Source: Niebla homalea (lineage: Eukaryota; Ascomycota; Lecanoromycetes; Lecanorales; Ramalinaceae). From it: DNA of 64,000 bases. This document shows positions 12,054 through 24,142 of the stretch, in pieces. Positions within the stretch are counted from its first letter, which is position 1. The number at the start of each line of letters is the position of its first letter. A program made the translations under genes and the position numbers. Below the pieces are notes generated by a model. That model made no database searches. It was not told the origin of the DNA and worked only from the letters and a program-made list of their open reading frames with translations. The DNA lies in the NCBI GenBank assembly GCA_019925105.1, contig JAHGAU010000028.1, forward strand, positions 186,001 to 250,000, given 5' to 3'.

Positions 12054-13824
12054 TTATGCCTCAACCGTGGCAGAGGCAGCAGCCAAAGCCTCTTGCCTTT
12101 CTACCTTCTTTTCCTGATCCACCAACTAGAGACAACCAGAATTAGTAAGCGAATCTGATAGAGAGAATGCGGCTCACTTTTTGATAGAGGCTAATTCTTC
12201 CAGTAGTCCTCTTGGGCCCTTCTCGCCTGCCTCCTCTTGGGGCATTTGAGTGATTGTTCCGTGTGGGTACGTCGTGCGAGTATTTGCATCGAGGTCCGAA
12301 CTTGCACCTGCCGGTACGCCTGAATGAGTTACAGATTGGTCTTGAATGCTGCCTTCTCCCTAACGAGCCCTCCTCTGGAACACGCTTCATCAAAGACTCT
12401 TGCTCCGGAGCATCGTCCGAGTCGCTGTCGGAAGAAGATGAGTCGCTCGAAGAGGTGAAGTCATCAGGATCACTTGATGTAGACAGGTCGCTGGAATCTG
12501 AAGACGAAGAAATTGGCCGATCCACCGCGACTCCGACTTCAGGGATCATAGATTCTTCAAATTCGACCTTGACACTGTTCGTCCCCAGTCTTTCAGGCTC
12601 TTTTCCTGCTTGTCGGGCTTCGGCTTCCGCCTTCTCAAGCTGCCGTCGTAGCTTCTCCACCTTGAGCCTTGCCTTTGCTGCACTGTCATTTCGCGGACTA
12701 TTCTCAGGATTCTTCGCTTCCTCATGTTTACTTCCGCTCTGTTTCGACCAAGCAGTCTTCCCGGACGTCATGTTGCGTCCACCCCTGGGGCGGTTGCTTG
12801 AATGGCCATTTTTGCGACGTTCTTCGGCTGCCGCTTCGATCTTGGCTTTAGTGGGATATCTTTTCCTGCGCTCCTCTACCCAATTGGCAAAGTCTTCGGC
12901 TGAGCGCAAAACGTGCGTTCGACCTCGGTAGAAGATGTTCAAGCTATCTTTCAATGAGCCCGCGATCTCTGAATTCGTACTTTGGACCTACACTTGCGGA
13001 TTTGAAGGGGCATTTGTTGCAGCAGAGGCGAGCTTCGATTCCTGTAGATTTCGATTAGCAATCGACGGATGCAAGAGGTTACTGCGCGTCATGGCTCAAG
13101 AGCTTAGACATCAAAAGCGGACATACCTCGTCCACATCATCCTCTTCCTCCGAACTTGATTCGTAACCCAGCGAAGCTGGAGTCAAACCAAGCGCATTGG
13201 AGGCCAATTCAGTGGCCTTTTTCTTAGCCTTCGCTTCGAGCTGTGCATTTGCTGGCTTCTTGGATACCGTAGGAAAGGGAGCGCCGAAATGGGGAATCGC
13301 TGGAGACACCAGGCTACCGGATCTTTGGGAGTTATTTCGAGGAATTGCATCATCATAACTTCGTTTCCCATTAACGTCCTGGCGGTTGTTAGGGAAAGCT
13401 CGCGGAGTCATGTGAGCATAATTTGGGTTGCTTGAGGCTGCTCCATGTAATTCAACTTCGCTTCTGTCCCCAAATAACGGTCCCCCCAGATCTCCATTCA
13501 CCTGTGCTTGAGGCCTCGCAAGCTGTGGATTGCTTTGAATAAAGTTGGGGTTGTAGTATGCGACATTACCACGGTAGTTGTTAGAACTTTGTACAGGTAC
13601 TAGATTGGTGTTTGAAAAGCCTCCGCCGTTTCCACCTGAATTCCTCAAGCTATTGCTGGATCCTGAAAAGCGGCTATATCCTCCTCTGGGTGCTCCTCTA
13701 CGAGATCCTCTGCCTCTGCTGTCGCCTCTCTGACCCCCGTGTCCATGGTCCTTGTGGGGGCAGAAATGTGAGGTGGTAGTGGTGGTGGAGGCGGAGGCGG
13801 ATAGATGAAGGTATTAGGTGCCAT
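12054..13824 (-). CDS. NUFIP1-like protein with CCCH zinc finger (reading frame disturbed)
   Basis: Probable exons are 13127-13824, 12178-12987 and 12054-12125. The protein begins MAPNTFIYPPPPPP, then an RGG/Gly-rich stretch, a central NUFIP core (LNIFYRGRTHVL, FANWVEERRKRYPTKAKIE), an acidic Ser/Asp run, a CCCH finger (C-x8-C-x5-C-x3-H, ICNSFRRTGRCKFG) and a closing LYQKLVDQEKK helix. NUFIP/Rsa1-type proteins act in box C/D snoRNP assembly. Two oddities: the ATG frame and the RGG frame differ by one base near a C5 run at about 13756-13760, and the frame after CTACAG (about 13042) runs into an in-frame TAG just before the conserved core, so I used a longer 139-bp intron. It is divergent from RPC25, only 192 bp away. 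Confidence 0.65.
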
Positions 13825-14016
13825 TGCGTAGAAGACATTGTGAGATCCGAGATGTTGGAATGGTGGTATTGTTCAATTTATTGTAAACAATATTTTGTGT
13901 GGATAGGTCCTGACGTCAGTGGACGTATTGAAAATGATCTTAACTTTATATTACGGCCAAGGCTATATAGATCGATAATGTGTAATGTGTGGCATCCATT
14001 CGGCAAAGCGGAAGCA

Positions 14017-14890
14017 ATGTTCATATTGACTACCATTAACGATCTGGTTGAGATCAAGCCCGAGGAGTTTAGCAAGCCAAGCCAGCAGGTCATAGGAAAC
14101 TTCTTGAATGAGAAGTATTGTAATAAAGTGAGTGACAGAGGGGATTCTCCTCCCCTTGGCAGGACACTGATCTCAGCAAGGTGATTCAAAAGATTGGCCT
14201 CTGCATCAGCGTCTTCGACATCCTTGAGGCTGGTGATGGACGGATTGGTCATGGGACTGGCATCGTCAACGTCAACGGTACATACCAAATGCACCCTTTC
14301 CACAGAGTGATTCCAATGACTTGCATGTAGTCCTATTTCGCCTTGTTGTGTTTCGACCATTTCAGGGGGAAATCCTCCAGGGAAAGATCGCCAGTGCTTC
14401 CCCAATTGGCATAAGAAGTAAATGCTGTCAACTTGGATGACGGGACCATCCTAACGTTGTGTAGTCCAGCTCGGCTTTTTCGACGACATATTTGTACCTC
14501 CAAGCCTGATGTTTCCCCCCAGTGAATTGTATGTGAAATTCTCGCTTTTGCTCCGCTCTCGATACGGCTTGTTTTTCTATTGCTTCTTTTCGGTTGTTTG
14601 ACGTAACTCCAGCAATATCCATGAACAGACATGGGTGTGGATGAGCGAAGGCAACGAATACTTCTACGATAAGGGTGAGACTGTGAGGTTCCGTGTCGAA
14701 TCCGAGACCTGGAATGACCTTTCTCCCGTCGCTCCATCATTACGTGTGGCTGAGGCTCCTGAGGAGCGTAAGAGCCCATATAGCATCACTGTAGGTACTC
14801 CATCGTATCACCGGAAATGAATCGATTGGGGACTTACATCTTTAGGCCTCCATGACACAATCGGGGTTGGGGCCAGCTGTCTGGTGGTGA
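14017..14890 (+). CDS. rpc25: RNA polymerase III subunit RPC25 (RPC8)
   Basis: Stalk subunit of Pol III, pairing with Rpc17 and needed for initiation at tRNA and 5S genes. Six exons: 14017-14127, 14181-14277, 14331-14417, 14465-14528, 14613-14790, 14846-14890, giving 193 residues. The N-terminus MFILTTINDLVEIKPEEF is the RPC25/RPB7 tip domain. Then come IGLCISVFDILEAGDG, VLFRLVVFRPFQGEI, GIRIQLGFFDDIFVPP and TWVWMSEGNEYFYDKGE of the OB/S1 domain, ending GLGPAVWW. Each intron (47-84 bp) has a recognisable branch point such as CCTAACG or CGTAACT. The first acceptor is CAAG. All junctions are fixed by conserved protein sequence, so the model is strong. Confidence 0.92.
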
Positions 14891-15576
14891 GCCTCCGCCG
14901 CTTCGGATCTACCCATACAACATATCTTTAGCGATACTGCCCTTACCTCCAGAGATCTTCAATGAGCAAAAGGAGTCAGGCAAGTGGCGCGCTTACTGTG
15001 CTCAATGGTGAAATATTGCCATTGTAGAAATTCTTCCTGCTCTGGGCATGAGGAAATCTGGACATGGTTTGCCTCGTGATCCAAGATTGAGATTTTCATT
15101 GCGCCGACCGCAAGTATCGCGCAGCCGAGAGCCGAGAAGCATGTTGAGCGTCTTCAAGATCGCCTTGGGTGCTCCTCAACGTCATCCACAGCACAGATCG
15201 CAACTTGCAAATGGAATGTTAGGGGAATGAACGACCCAAGGCATTCGCCGAAGGAAACCAGATTCGTGACTTTGGGAAGTAGTTTGATGAATCCTTGAGC
15301 GAGGTGGTAAGCTTCAACATTTAAATGTGTGCCAGGGCATCTGTGTTTGGAAAGATACTTGAATTCCTTATTGACAAAATGCAGTCATCCCAGCAAGTAA
15401 CAAGACCTCCAGGCTGTACTACCTTCATCGAGAAACCATCAAAGAAAGATAATGTTGCGCCTTTGATAGACTTACAATTGCCTTGCACATGCATTCGTGA
15501 TATCTTTGGCATGAGTCCGTCGTTCCAGGTCGCTTGTGTCACGTACCGTCATGACGGGAGCCATTCGAACATTTCC
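14891..15576. other. Intergenic, 686 bp, between convergent genes
   Basis: Separates the 3' ends of RPC25 (+) and the NTF2-like gene (-). Short open frames at 15048-15230 and 15325-15783 carry no recognisable features, and the second overlaps the opposite gene. Nothing supported. Confidence 0.5.
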
Positions 15577-17471
15577 CTAAAAATCCCAAATGCCACTGTC
15601 CTGAGGACGGTGTTGCTTCTTGCCAGCCTGAAATTTCTGCACGTTATCCTCGCCATCACTGTCGTCCCCAAAGCCCCAGCTTCTACCGGCACCCTTCCTA
15701 CCCCCCATTCCATCACCCCCGCTTTTGATACCTACATTGCCGTTGCCTCTGCCGTGACCTACGTTTTCTTTGTCACTCATTGACGACAGAATTCGACCAT
15801 TACCTTTATCAGAGGAGGCCGAGGGTGAAGAGTCACCCACGTCCCAATTGGCTCCCATCTGATTCACGACCTTTGCGCGAGCTTCAGGAATCGACCTTCT
15901 CTGTTCAGTTTGAGATGGCGGCGAGTCGGTCATGTCAAAATGGGGAGCAAAGTCTTTACGACGGTCTTTCAGGTTGGTGACTGTGGACAGTGGGTTGCCT
16001 TTCTTGTCAGGAGCTGGAGCAACTTGATCATCATCGCCTAGGATGTTGTTCTGGTAGAGCCCGGTAGTTCGTGCATGAGTGCCTCCAAGGGCATTCCCAG
16101 CAGGGCGACGGTCGCCAACAGGTGTGCCATCGTCATGAAATTCAAAATTCGCAGTTGCATCAGGACGGGCCTTTGCAACAGCAGGATGCTTGGCTGGGCT
16201 ATCCATGATGGACTCATCATCCTCCCACCCAAAGTGCCGCTTGTCTTGATCGCCAGGACGTAAGCGCGTCTTCGGCTGTTGTGGGGTGGCAAAATCCTCA
16301 AAGTCCCACTGGGATTGATGTTTGGTCTTCGGACGGTCTGTTCTGGGGGCAGGCGCGTCATCACCGTTGCCAAACTCGAAATGATTGTACTTGCTTGGGT
16401 GAGGCTTCATGTAATTTCCCTTTTTCGGCGACCCCGGCGTGGAGGGATCATCATCTTCTGTCTCAAACAGGCGAGAAGGCTTGTAATTCTTACCAGCTCC
16501 ACTCTTTCCGCCTGTAGGGGGACTCAGGATGGCATCCTTGTTCGGTGAGGGGGGCCCACGGGCGGCTGATTTTGGGGACTCCTCCCCAACAAAGAGGTCG
16601 TGGTAGTCTCGAGGAGGTGGCTTGGCGGACTGTGCCTTTTGGTGCATTGCACCATTGCCTTTCTGCGGGGACTTTGAGCGGTTCCTAGCTCCTGGAGAGG
16701 CATCAGACTCGTTGCCGACAAACAGATCATGGTAGTCTCGAGGAGGCGGCTTCGCCGAAGCTTTTGGAGCAATGACTCGCGGACCCGAATTTTCGTCATC
16801 CTCGTCGCGCGGACCGAAGAGAGCAAGACTGGCATGAGGGTCTCTCGTGACATTGTTACTTTGCGACCTGGGCTTCCCAGCAATACCAGCGTCGCGACCA
16901 GCGCTGCTAGAAGCTGCGGTGGATGGTCGACTGCCGTCTTCGTTGGCAGATGCACTTGTTGCGATAAGACGGGCCTGGTCTTTCCCATCTCGAATGGGCC
17001 AGCTCCTCGCACGGGCCCCGATCACATCGATCTGTTTCAGGAGAGAGCCCTGGTCCCAGTACAGGCGAATTTGCTGAATGCTCTGCTGAGTGTCGAATTT
17101 GACTATGTGTATCTAGGCGCTATCAATTGGCCACTGATGCAAACTTGGTAGAAACCACTTACCACAGGAAAGATAACGGTGCGATCAGCAACGAAGTTGT
17201 CGTCGAGGCCTGGCAAATATGCACCCCCACCAGAAAGAAAGCCGATAGTAGTTTCGACATCGAGGCAGAGAGCATCTGTTCCTTCCACGCAGTTCAAAAC
17301 CTTTTCCTCTTTCTTCTTCAAGACTTTCTGATGGGCAGTGTTGTGCTTCACAATGGCCGCGGACGAATTGATGGTTGTCAAGGTGGTGATGTAGTGGAGA
17401 GAAGCATTGTCATTTAATGATTCAGAGCGAGGGTTGGCGAGAAAAGATTTGTAGATATCTTGAAGGGCCAT
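15577..17471 (-). CDS. NTF2-like domain protein with long disordered tail
   Basis: Predicted 614 residues in two exons, 17163-17471 and 15577-17112, with a 50-bp intron. Residues 1 to about 150 form an NTF2-like fold: an N-terminal MALQDIYKSFLANPRSESL helix and the segment IHIVKFDTQQSIQQIRLYWD, QGSLLKQIDVIGARARSWPI. The rest is low-complexity, rich in Pro, Asp, Ser and Gly, with spaced aromatic motifs: KPPPRDYHDLFVG twice, HFEFGNGDD, WDFEDFATP, RHFGWEDDE, HFDMTDSPP and a WGFGDD near the end. The pattern suggests a scaffold with short linear motifs. I know the family only as fungal NTF2-like proteins without an assigned function and offer none. Confidence 0.8.
16586..16755 (-). repeat. Duplicated PPPRDYHDLFVG motif, two copies
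   Basis: Two similar segments of roughly 41-43 bp, at about 16586-16628 and 16715-16755, inside the tail of the NTF2-like gene. Both encode AKPPPRDYHDLFVG. The flanking text also matches loosely (SP-rich, Asn/Glu after the motif), pointing to an internal duplication. Confidence 0.75.
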
Positions 17472-17891
17472 AATGATCGCGAGCCAGCAGATGGGAGACA
17501 ATTGATCGGTCAGGAAGAGGTTCCAGCGTGGTCAGGCCGTTGTAAAGAGAGCAGAGTACTGGCATGTTTACATGCAGGTCCAAGGAAACACGCCTAAGCA
17601 ACGCCACTGGTACCACTAATGCAGCACCTGCATTGTTTTCAATACCGTTACGAAAACATTGGGGAATTATATTGGTGTTCAATACAACGAGATTCCGCAC
17701 CACATGGGAACCCCAGAGCAGACTGCACGCAAACACTGCTTGTATTCACACAGCGATTTGTCGGTATGACCTCCTAAGCCCTAATGCCTCTATATTTTCC
17801 CCATGTTCTAGCGTCTGCCAGAGCTCAATGCCAAAGTGAACGGCGACCACCCCTATCGCATCGTAACGCTCAGTAAAGTCAGTATCCGACC
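17472..17891. other. Intergenic, 420 bp
   Basis: Between the start of the NTF2-like gene and the stop of the Zn2Cys6 gene. No supported feature beyond an expected promoter. Confidence 0.5.
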
Positions 17892-20809
17892 TCATAACGG
17901 GACGTTGCCACCCATATAGGCACTTGGTGCATTAAATGTATTCGTGTTAGCTTGTGGCTGCCCGTCTAGAGCGGCATTTGCGAGCGATGGATCAACACTA
18001 GCTGGCCAGGGTTGTTGAGGCGGCGGCGGCGGTGGTGGTGCTCCTGTCTGTTGCTGTTCGCTTTGTTGGGCTAGTGGCAGATCAACATTAAAGTTCTGAT
18101 AGAATTGGTCGAACGAGTCCTGATATTGTTAGCATCTTTCACTGCAACGGGATTCTGCGGCAGTCACGAACCCAGTCAATGTTCTGATCCACTCCATTTG
18201 CATCCAGACCTGGCAACATGGCCCCAGTGAAAAAGTTGAATGGGTTCTGAGCTTGTTGCATGCCATTGCCCATTTGATCAATACCGAAACCAGGACTTAA
18301 GCCTGAAGAGATCGGTGCGTTGCCCATCTGAGTATCCCCAATTGGGCCCTGGAAACTGCCGTTGAACTGTGCTGCCCCAGCATTACCCATCCCTCCGTTA
18401 CTAAGCAGGCCCAAGGTGAGCGCAGCAGCTTGTTCTGGCTTTTCTTCTGTTGGCCCTGCGCTGAAGCCCTGGCCACTGTCCGCTCCATTAGTATTGATGG
18501 GGAGGGGAAACTGAGCCTGCGCCCCCCGAGCTTGTTGTGATCGACTCGTGCGCATTTTGTTGAGCATGACTGTCAGGACAGTCGAGGCTTTGTACGCTTC
18601 CATGGATTGATCACTAGTCTCCTTCCAGATTTCGAGAGAGACTTCTAGGGCACGTATCATGTCGCTTCGCCGGTCTGAACCCCAAGTGTACACGTCCCCA
18701 GAGCCTGAGCCGCCAGCGCTCTCGGAGTCTGCGCCACAACCGAGATCAAGAGAGACAATCATGGCCGCAAGCAAGAAGTCAGCCGCGGTCAGGGAGCTGA
18801 TGAATACTTTCATCCCAGAAAGGCGATGCCCCGGCCGGGACTCGTAATGTAGGGTAGCTTGGTGGCTCAGAAGCTCCATGGATGAATCGATACATGTCCG
18901 GCGAGAATGTGCATAGCGACTGTTCTCACGAGCTTTGTTCAAGAATTTTCGATGCAGAACGCACTGGCCCTTGTGGTATAAGATAGAGAGGTTAAAGCGC
19001 TGCATCACCAGCGCACCCGGGTCAGCCGCCGATTCATCGATGCTTCGCATGCGTAAATGTGGTGGAATCTCTGCCAGGCAGGTTCGCAGGTTCCGGTCCA
19101 AGTCCATTATGTCATCGTAGGTGCAATTGGTGACCAGATGCAGTCGTTCCACAACCTTACCAAAGGCAAATGTCAACCTCGCCTTGGTGCACATGTATGA
19201 GACTGGCGTCGGCTCTGTCGCAGGTCGTGAGTGAGGAAGCTCCTGAAGATCTTCACTCAACTCGCCGTCAAAGAGGTTTCTTGGTAATTCCGTGTCACAA
19301 TCACCCTCTCTGATCATGCTTGGCAAGCCGACTTGAAAGGAGAAAAGAAGATCGGACTGCCGGACAAATGTCCACACACGCCGTCGAAGCTCGCCCTGGA
19401 AGGGAGTGATGTTGGAGAAGAATTTCGGATCCCGATGATAGCCCATTCGCATTGCAAGACGAACAATCATCCCCACAAGCACCCACACTCCTATCTCGGC
19501 GTCTCGACTTCGAGCATACTCGCAATGAAGGTGCAATACCATAGTTTCAATCGTATGATTGACGGGCTTAGTAAAGTCAGCTATCAATAGGCATTGACCG
19601 GTCAGCGCTCGATAGTGTGCCGCCAAAGCAAGCGTTTTCCCCCGATATTCAGGAGGTTCGTCGTCCATTTTGTTATAGGAGTACATTGCCAGGCAGAGGA
19701 GAGCAAACATTTGGCCTAGCCAGGCAGGACCCGATGCTTCTGGCTTCTCCCAATGCTTGTCATATATCCGGTACCAGGTAGGCGGATGTAAAATATGCAC
19801 AGCTGGATCGTACGAATTGAAGTATCGAGTAATTAGTTTATCTGTCACAGTCCGCTTCGGCATCTGAGCCAAAATCTCTGAATACTCTGGGACTTTTCCG
19901 CCACCGAATAAGAACATTGGTCCGGTTTCTGTAGAATCCATTCGAGCTTTGGCCGCCTGGACTTTCACGACTTGATCCTCAAGCTGCTTCTTATGCTCGG
20001 CAAAATAATTCTTGACTTCTGATATCTGGAGACTATCAGCAGAGTATAGATCTCAAGACAGGATGAAGATCGACTCACATCGCTAAGGATAGCAGCCCAA
20101 TGCGCATCCCCTATGTACATGGACTTGTTGTTATCCACTCTCATTACCCCCAGAGATTGGACAACTTGATCGGTTTCACTTTCTTCCGAGCCTTCCCCTC
20201 TGTGTGGCCCGTTGCTTGCCTCGTTTCCAACGATATCCACGTCTTGCGGGTATTGCATCGAGCTTTCAGTTGAGTCCATCGACAAGGCGCGGGCGGCGGC
20301 AGCAGGTCCAGGTGTCTGCGAACCATTCGTCATCAGAGTGAGGACAAGTCCTTCCAGCCTGTCTATGCGATTTTGCATATCATCTGGAGAGCTATTCGCT
20401 TGCGTAGTGGACGTTTGTCTCTTTCGTGGGGTCTGCTGAGCATATGAACAAGACATGGAGTCTCCTCTTTTAACACAATTCTCGCAGGGACTTGTTCGAT
20501 TACATTTGAGCCTGATTGCGGTCAGTCAGGTCGGAAGTTGCACAAAAATGGCAGATCTGCTCACTTCCGATTGCGACATGGCGCGCAAGAAAGTGGAACG
20601 CGATTTCTCCGCCTGACCACCTTGAATTGCCCATCCGGGGAATAAGTACTACTGCTCGAAGCTGTTGCTGAGGGTGGTGTGGGAAGCGACTGTTGTTGAG
20701 GGGATTCTCGGGCTGCGGACTGGGGGTTGTGCTGATCATAGATGGTCGTGGTTCTTGAGGGTGCCATATCAGGACTCTTTGGAGTAGGGTAATATCCAAG
20801 ATCGTTCAT
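17892..20809 (-). CDS. Zn2Cys6 fungal-specific transcription factor
   Basis: Predicted 919 residues in four exons: 20565-20809, 20079-20511, 18172-20025 and 17892-18119. The first intron interrupts the zinc cluster; splicing gives CAPCRNRKLKC, NRTSPCENC and a sixth Cys in DSMSC (about residues 75-103), spacing C-x2-C-x6-C-x5-C-x2-C-x8-C. A short coiled coil (MQNRIDRLEGLVLTLM) follows. The fungal_trans middle homology domain covers the centre, with FNSYDPAVHILHPPTWYRIY and GMIVRLAMRMGYHRDP. The C-terminus is Gln/Asn/Pro-rich with a polyproline run, consistent with an activation region. Introns of 52-53 bp have branch points such as GATGCTAACA. Target genes are unknown; the neighbours are housekeeping, so it does not look like a cluster regulator. 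Confidence 0.88.
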
Positions 20810-21614
20810 GATGATCTTCGGCCTTGGATTTGGTAAACGTAAGGATCGCCTTCCAGGAAGTGCTGACGAAGATGCGCGATGCGCAATGCTTGTTGGTATT
20901 TGTTTGGGATATCTGGCTGGAAGAGCGCCTGTAAATCACACTAATATAGGGATGGATTTCCCTGATCTCAATGAGCCAGCGGACGTCAATTGATGGCATG
21001 CGCTGCAGAGGTGAGGATCCCTAACAGGGCCAGTAGTCGAAGCGTTCGACGTCGAATTCTGGTCAAATACCACTATAGAATCTGGCTATTGGATCTTCAT
21101 AAGCTAATGCAACTCTACCAATCAAATTTCCAAGTCTGACATCATCTGTGAGTCACTCTTTAGTTGGCTGACAGATTCCCTGCAGCGAAGGCCGAACTGA
21201 CAGCAGTTGATGGACTGGCTCCACTGGACTTGGGAACGTTGATGTGGAGATTACGGTGATATGACTTATGAGACGGCTTGTTACACTAATTGTTCGATGA
21301 CGGAGGGTGTCAAGCTAGGCCTTGAACAGGCTAGCGCAGGAAGGGGGCTGCTTGATAAAGGAGATGTAAAATTGATTCACAGAAATCGTTCCCATAGACA
21401 TTAAGGTATTCCGTATTGCTTCCCAGGCCTGCAATGATGCTAAATATCATGCAACAGAAGTTGTGGTTTGAGCAGAAGAGATTGAAGTCTTAGCGGTCTT
21501 TTGATCTTATGCCATCACTTGCAAGGCATTCCTTGATTCAATCTATGCTGGTTTCCCCCTTCCTCACCCTTGAGCGTCCATCTACTTTGATGTATTGGTG
21601 GTATTTTGCTGCAA
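20810..21614. other. Intergenic, 805 bp
   Basis: Large gap between the Zn2Cys6 start and the ADE16/17 stop. Sequence is unremarkable and AT-richer than coding regions. No gene, repeat or RNA recognised; it likely contains an extended promoter for the regulator. Confidence 0.5.
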
Positions 21615-23707
21615 CTAGTGATGGAACAAGCGTGTCTGTTGATCAACATAACAGATTGGTGGTTTCGCTGCTTCGCACGCCTCGATGACTGCCTCATCAG
21701 CTTGGCTCCCCATTGGCGCTGCAATGTATTTGACTCCTGATCTTGTCGCTCGTTGTACATTGTCAATGAAGGGAAAGAAAGCATCACTCGCCAGGACGAC
21801 GTCCTGCTTCTGAAGCTCTTCCATCCAAGAAGTCCTTTCCTCAGCCGAGAACTCTGCTGGCACTTCTTCGAAAAGCTTCTCGTATTCGTCCTTCTCCATA
21901 CCTTCGCGCGGTACCTGATCGCTACAGAGTAGGTCAATTGCATTCGTCTTGTCCGCTCGCTTCACTCCTGGCTTCCACTTGATGTTGCGCGCTCTTGCGT
22001 GATTGCGCATCCACCAATTGTCTGCTTTCGCCCCGGCGAGTCGGGTGCAATGGATTCTTGACTGTTGTCCAGCGCCGAGGCCAATGACTTGGCCATTCAG
22101 AGCGTAGCAGACCGAGTTCGACTGGGTGTATTTGAGAGCTATGGTGGCAACCGTGAGATCTCGTACGGCGTGATTGGGGAGGCCAAGGGAGTTCTTGGGG
22201 GTGACGATCGTATTGAAGGTATGTTTGGGTGAGATCTGCATGTCATTGCGCTGCTGTTGCAGATTCATGCCATATACCATTCTCGTTTCATGGCCCTGCG
22301 GCTCATAGCCTTCATCAATTTGCAGGACCAGATATCTACCCCCTTTCTTCTTCGACAATATCTCGAGGGCTTTTGAGGAAAATGCTGGGGCGATGATGCC
22401 ATCAGAGACCTCTCGGGAGATAACACGAGCAGTCACCTCATCCACTTCATCGGACAGAGCTATCACGTCACCGTACGAAGAGACTCTGTCACTTCCGCGC
22501 GCGCGTGCATATGCCTGAGCTAGGGCAGACTGCTCAAGTCCTTTTATGTCATCGACCATGCAGACTTCTTGTTCCTGCTTGGACATTTCGACCCCAACAG
22601 CTGCGCCTGCTGGACTGACATGTTTGAAGCTGGCGGCAGCAGGCAAATTCAGAGCTTTCTTCAATTCCTTTACTAGCGGCCAGGCGTTGAGTGAATCTAG
22701 AAGATTGACGTAACCAGGCGCACCGCAGAGAACCTTGATTGGAAGCTGACCCTCCTTGACAAAGACCGATGCATGCTTCTGATGTGGATTCGTGCCATAA
22801 CGCAGGGAAAGCTGTTGGGTCCCGTCTGCAGCATACTTCTTCCTGAAGAATCCAGAAATGGCATCGTCATAGCTTGCTGTGTGCTCAAAGGCCTGGATTG
22901 GTTTACACGTCAGGGCTAGGGTTGTCGCTGAATGTAGTGGCAATTACCTTGAGTGCATACAGCTGCCGACCTTTCTCAGCTATCTGACCTTTGCTAAGTT
23001 CTTGCAAAAAGTCGGGATAATCCTTGGGGTCCGATAAGACGGTGACTCTCGCGTGGTTCTTTGCAGCCGCTCTGAGTAAGGTGACACCTGCACCAAATCA
23101 GCGGTTGAGGATGAAGAAGCTGAAACGAGCTTCGCTCACCTCCAATGTCGATCTCTTCGACAGCCTCTGGAATGGTAACATTGACCTTTTGAGCAGTTTC
23201 TTTGAAAGGGTCTTGCAAATGAACTTGGTTAGAAATATAGAGATAGAAGCAAGCGGGATAGCAGTACATAGATTGCATATAACATAATCAATCATCTGGA
23301 TATTTTCATTGGCCAGGTCGACTTTGTCTTCTACAGTGTCACGAGCCAGGATACCGCCATGAACCTGAACTCATTGGATCACCGTCTTTTGCTTCCTTCT
23401 GGATTGTGGGCTTACTGCTTGGTGGAGGGTCTTGACCCTGCCTTGCAGGATGCTCGATTTTCCCGTTATGGCAGACACATCTTCGACCTCAATGCGGGAT
23501 TCCTTGAGCATACGAGCAGTACCTCCGCTTGCCAGTATGCTTTTCAGACATTATGAGCCCTCTGTCAAGACCTACAGAATATTTGACACCGTTCTTCTAA
23601 CAGGATGCTTACCGCACATTGTGTTTTCGCAGGCCGTTAGCAAGGTCAAGGACTCCAGTCTTGTTGTACACACTTATTATGGCGATCTTCTGCGTCTCTG
23701 ACGCCAT
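21615..23707 (-). CDS. ade17: Bifunctional AICAR transformylase / IMP cyclohydrolase
   Basis: Catalyses the last two steps of de novo purine synthesis: formyl transfer to AICAR and ring closure to IMP, in the cytosol. Six exons: 23613-23707, 23416-23539, 23268-23364, 23140-23211, 22948-23087, 21615-22892; 601 residues. The N-terminal IMP cyclohydrolase part has [44 protein letters not shown] and CNLYPF. The transformylase part has [13 protein letters not shown] with the catalytic Lys-His pair at about 266-267, and [10 protein letters not shown] near the end. Introns are 51-73 bp; two acceptors end in AAG rather than YAG, and conserved protein sequence fixes both. Yeast has two isozymes (ADE16, ADE17); the symbol is the family name only. 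Confidence 0.93.
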
Positions 23708-24142
23708 GCTGCTCTGTCAGAAATAGATAGGTAAAGTGTTGGTGTGGGCATCTTCGATTGAAGAAATGCGTAAATTTCAATGTTACACGCGAACCCAATT
23801 GGCACTTTGCGTCATTACCGCAATCGAGCTTCACAGGATGCTTTGAAAGCAGACGGTATCTAACAAAGCTGACGATTGGAGAGAGGAGGATACAAGGTTG
23901 AGAACTCTGTTTATGGCTTCTAAGTACAGTAATCGATAAAGCCCACTGCAGCTCTTTTCCCTGCAACCAATAAAGCTAATGAAACCACTATAAGGCCAGA
24001 GGTTGACCCCAAATCCTCCCAAATTGCGACAATAGGAGCATGACTCGGACGAGATGGTGGATGTAATGCTTGATTTTACAATGCCGGTAGAAGTGAGTTC
24101 GACTGCTCCATGAGCGAGGTATAGGTGATTGTCCTCAAGCCT
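23708..24142. other. Intergenic, 435 bp
   Basis: Between the ADE16/17 start and the ATP1 stop (both minus). Short open frames here are not supported. Confidence 0.5.

Noticed and set aside
17892..20809. Zn2Cys6 gene as regulator of a metabolite cluster
   Set aside because: No polyketide, peptide or terpene synthase, P450 or transporter genes lie nearby; neighbours are housekeeping.
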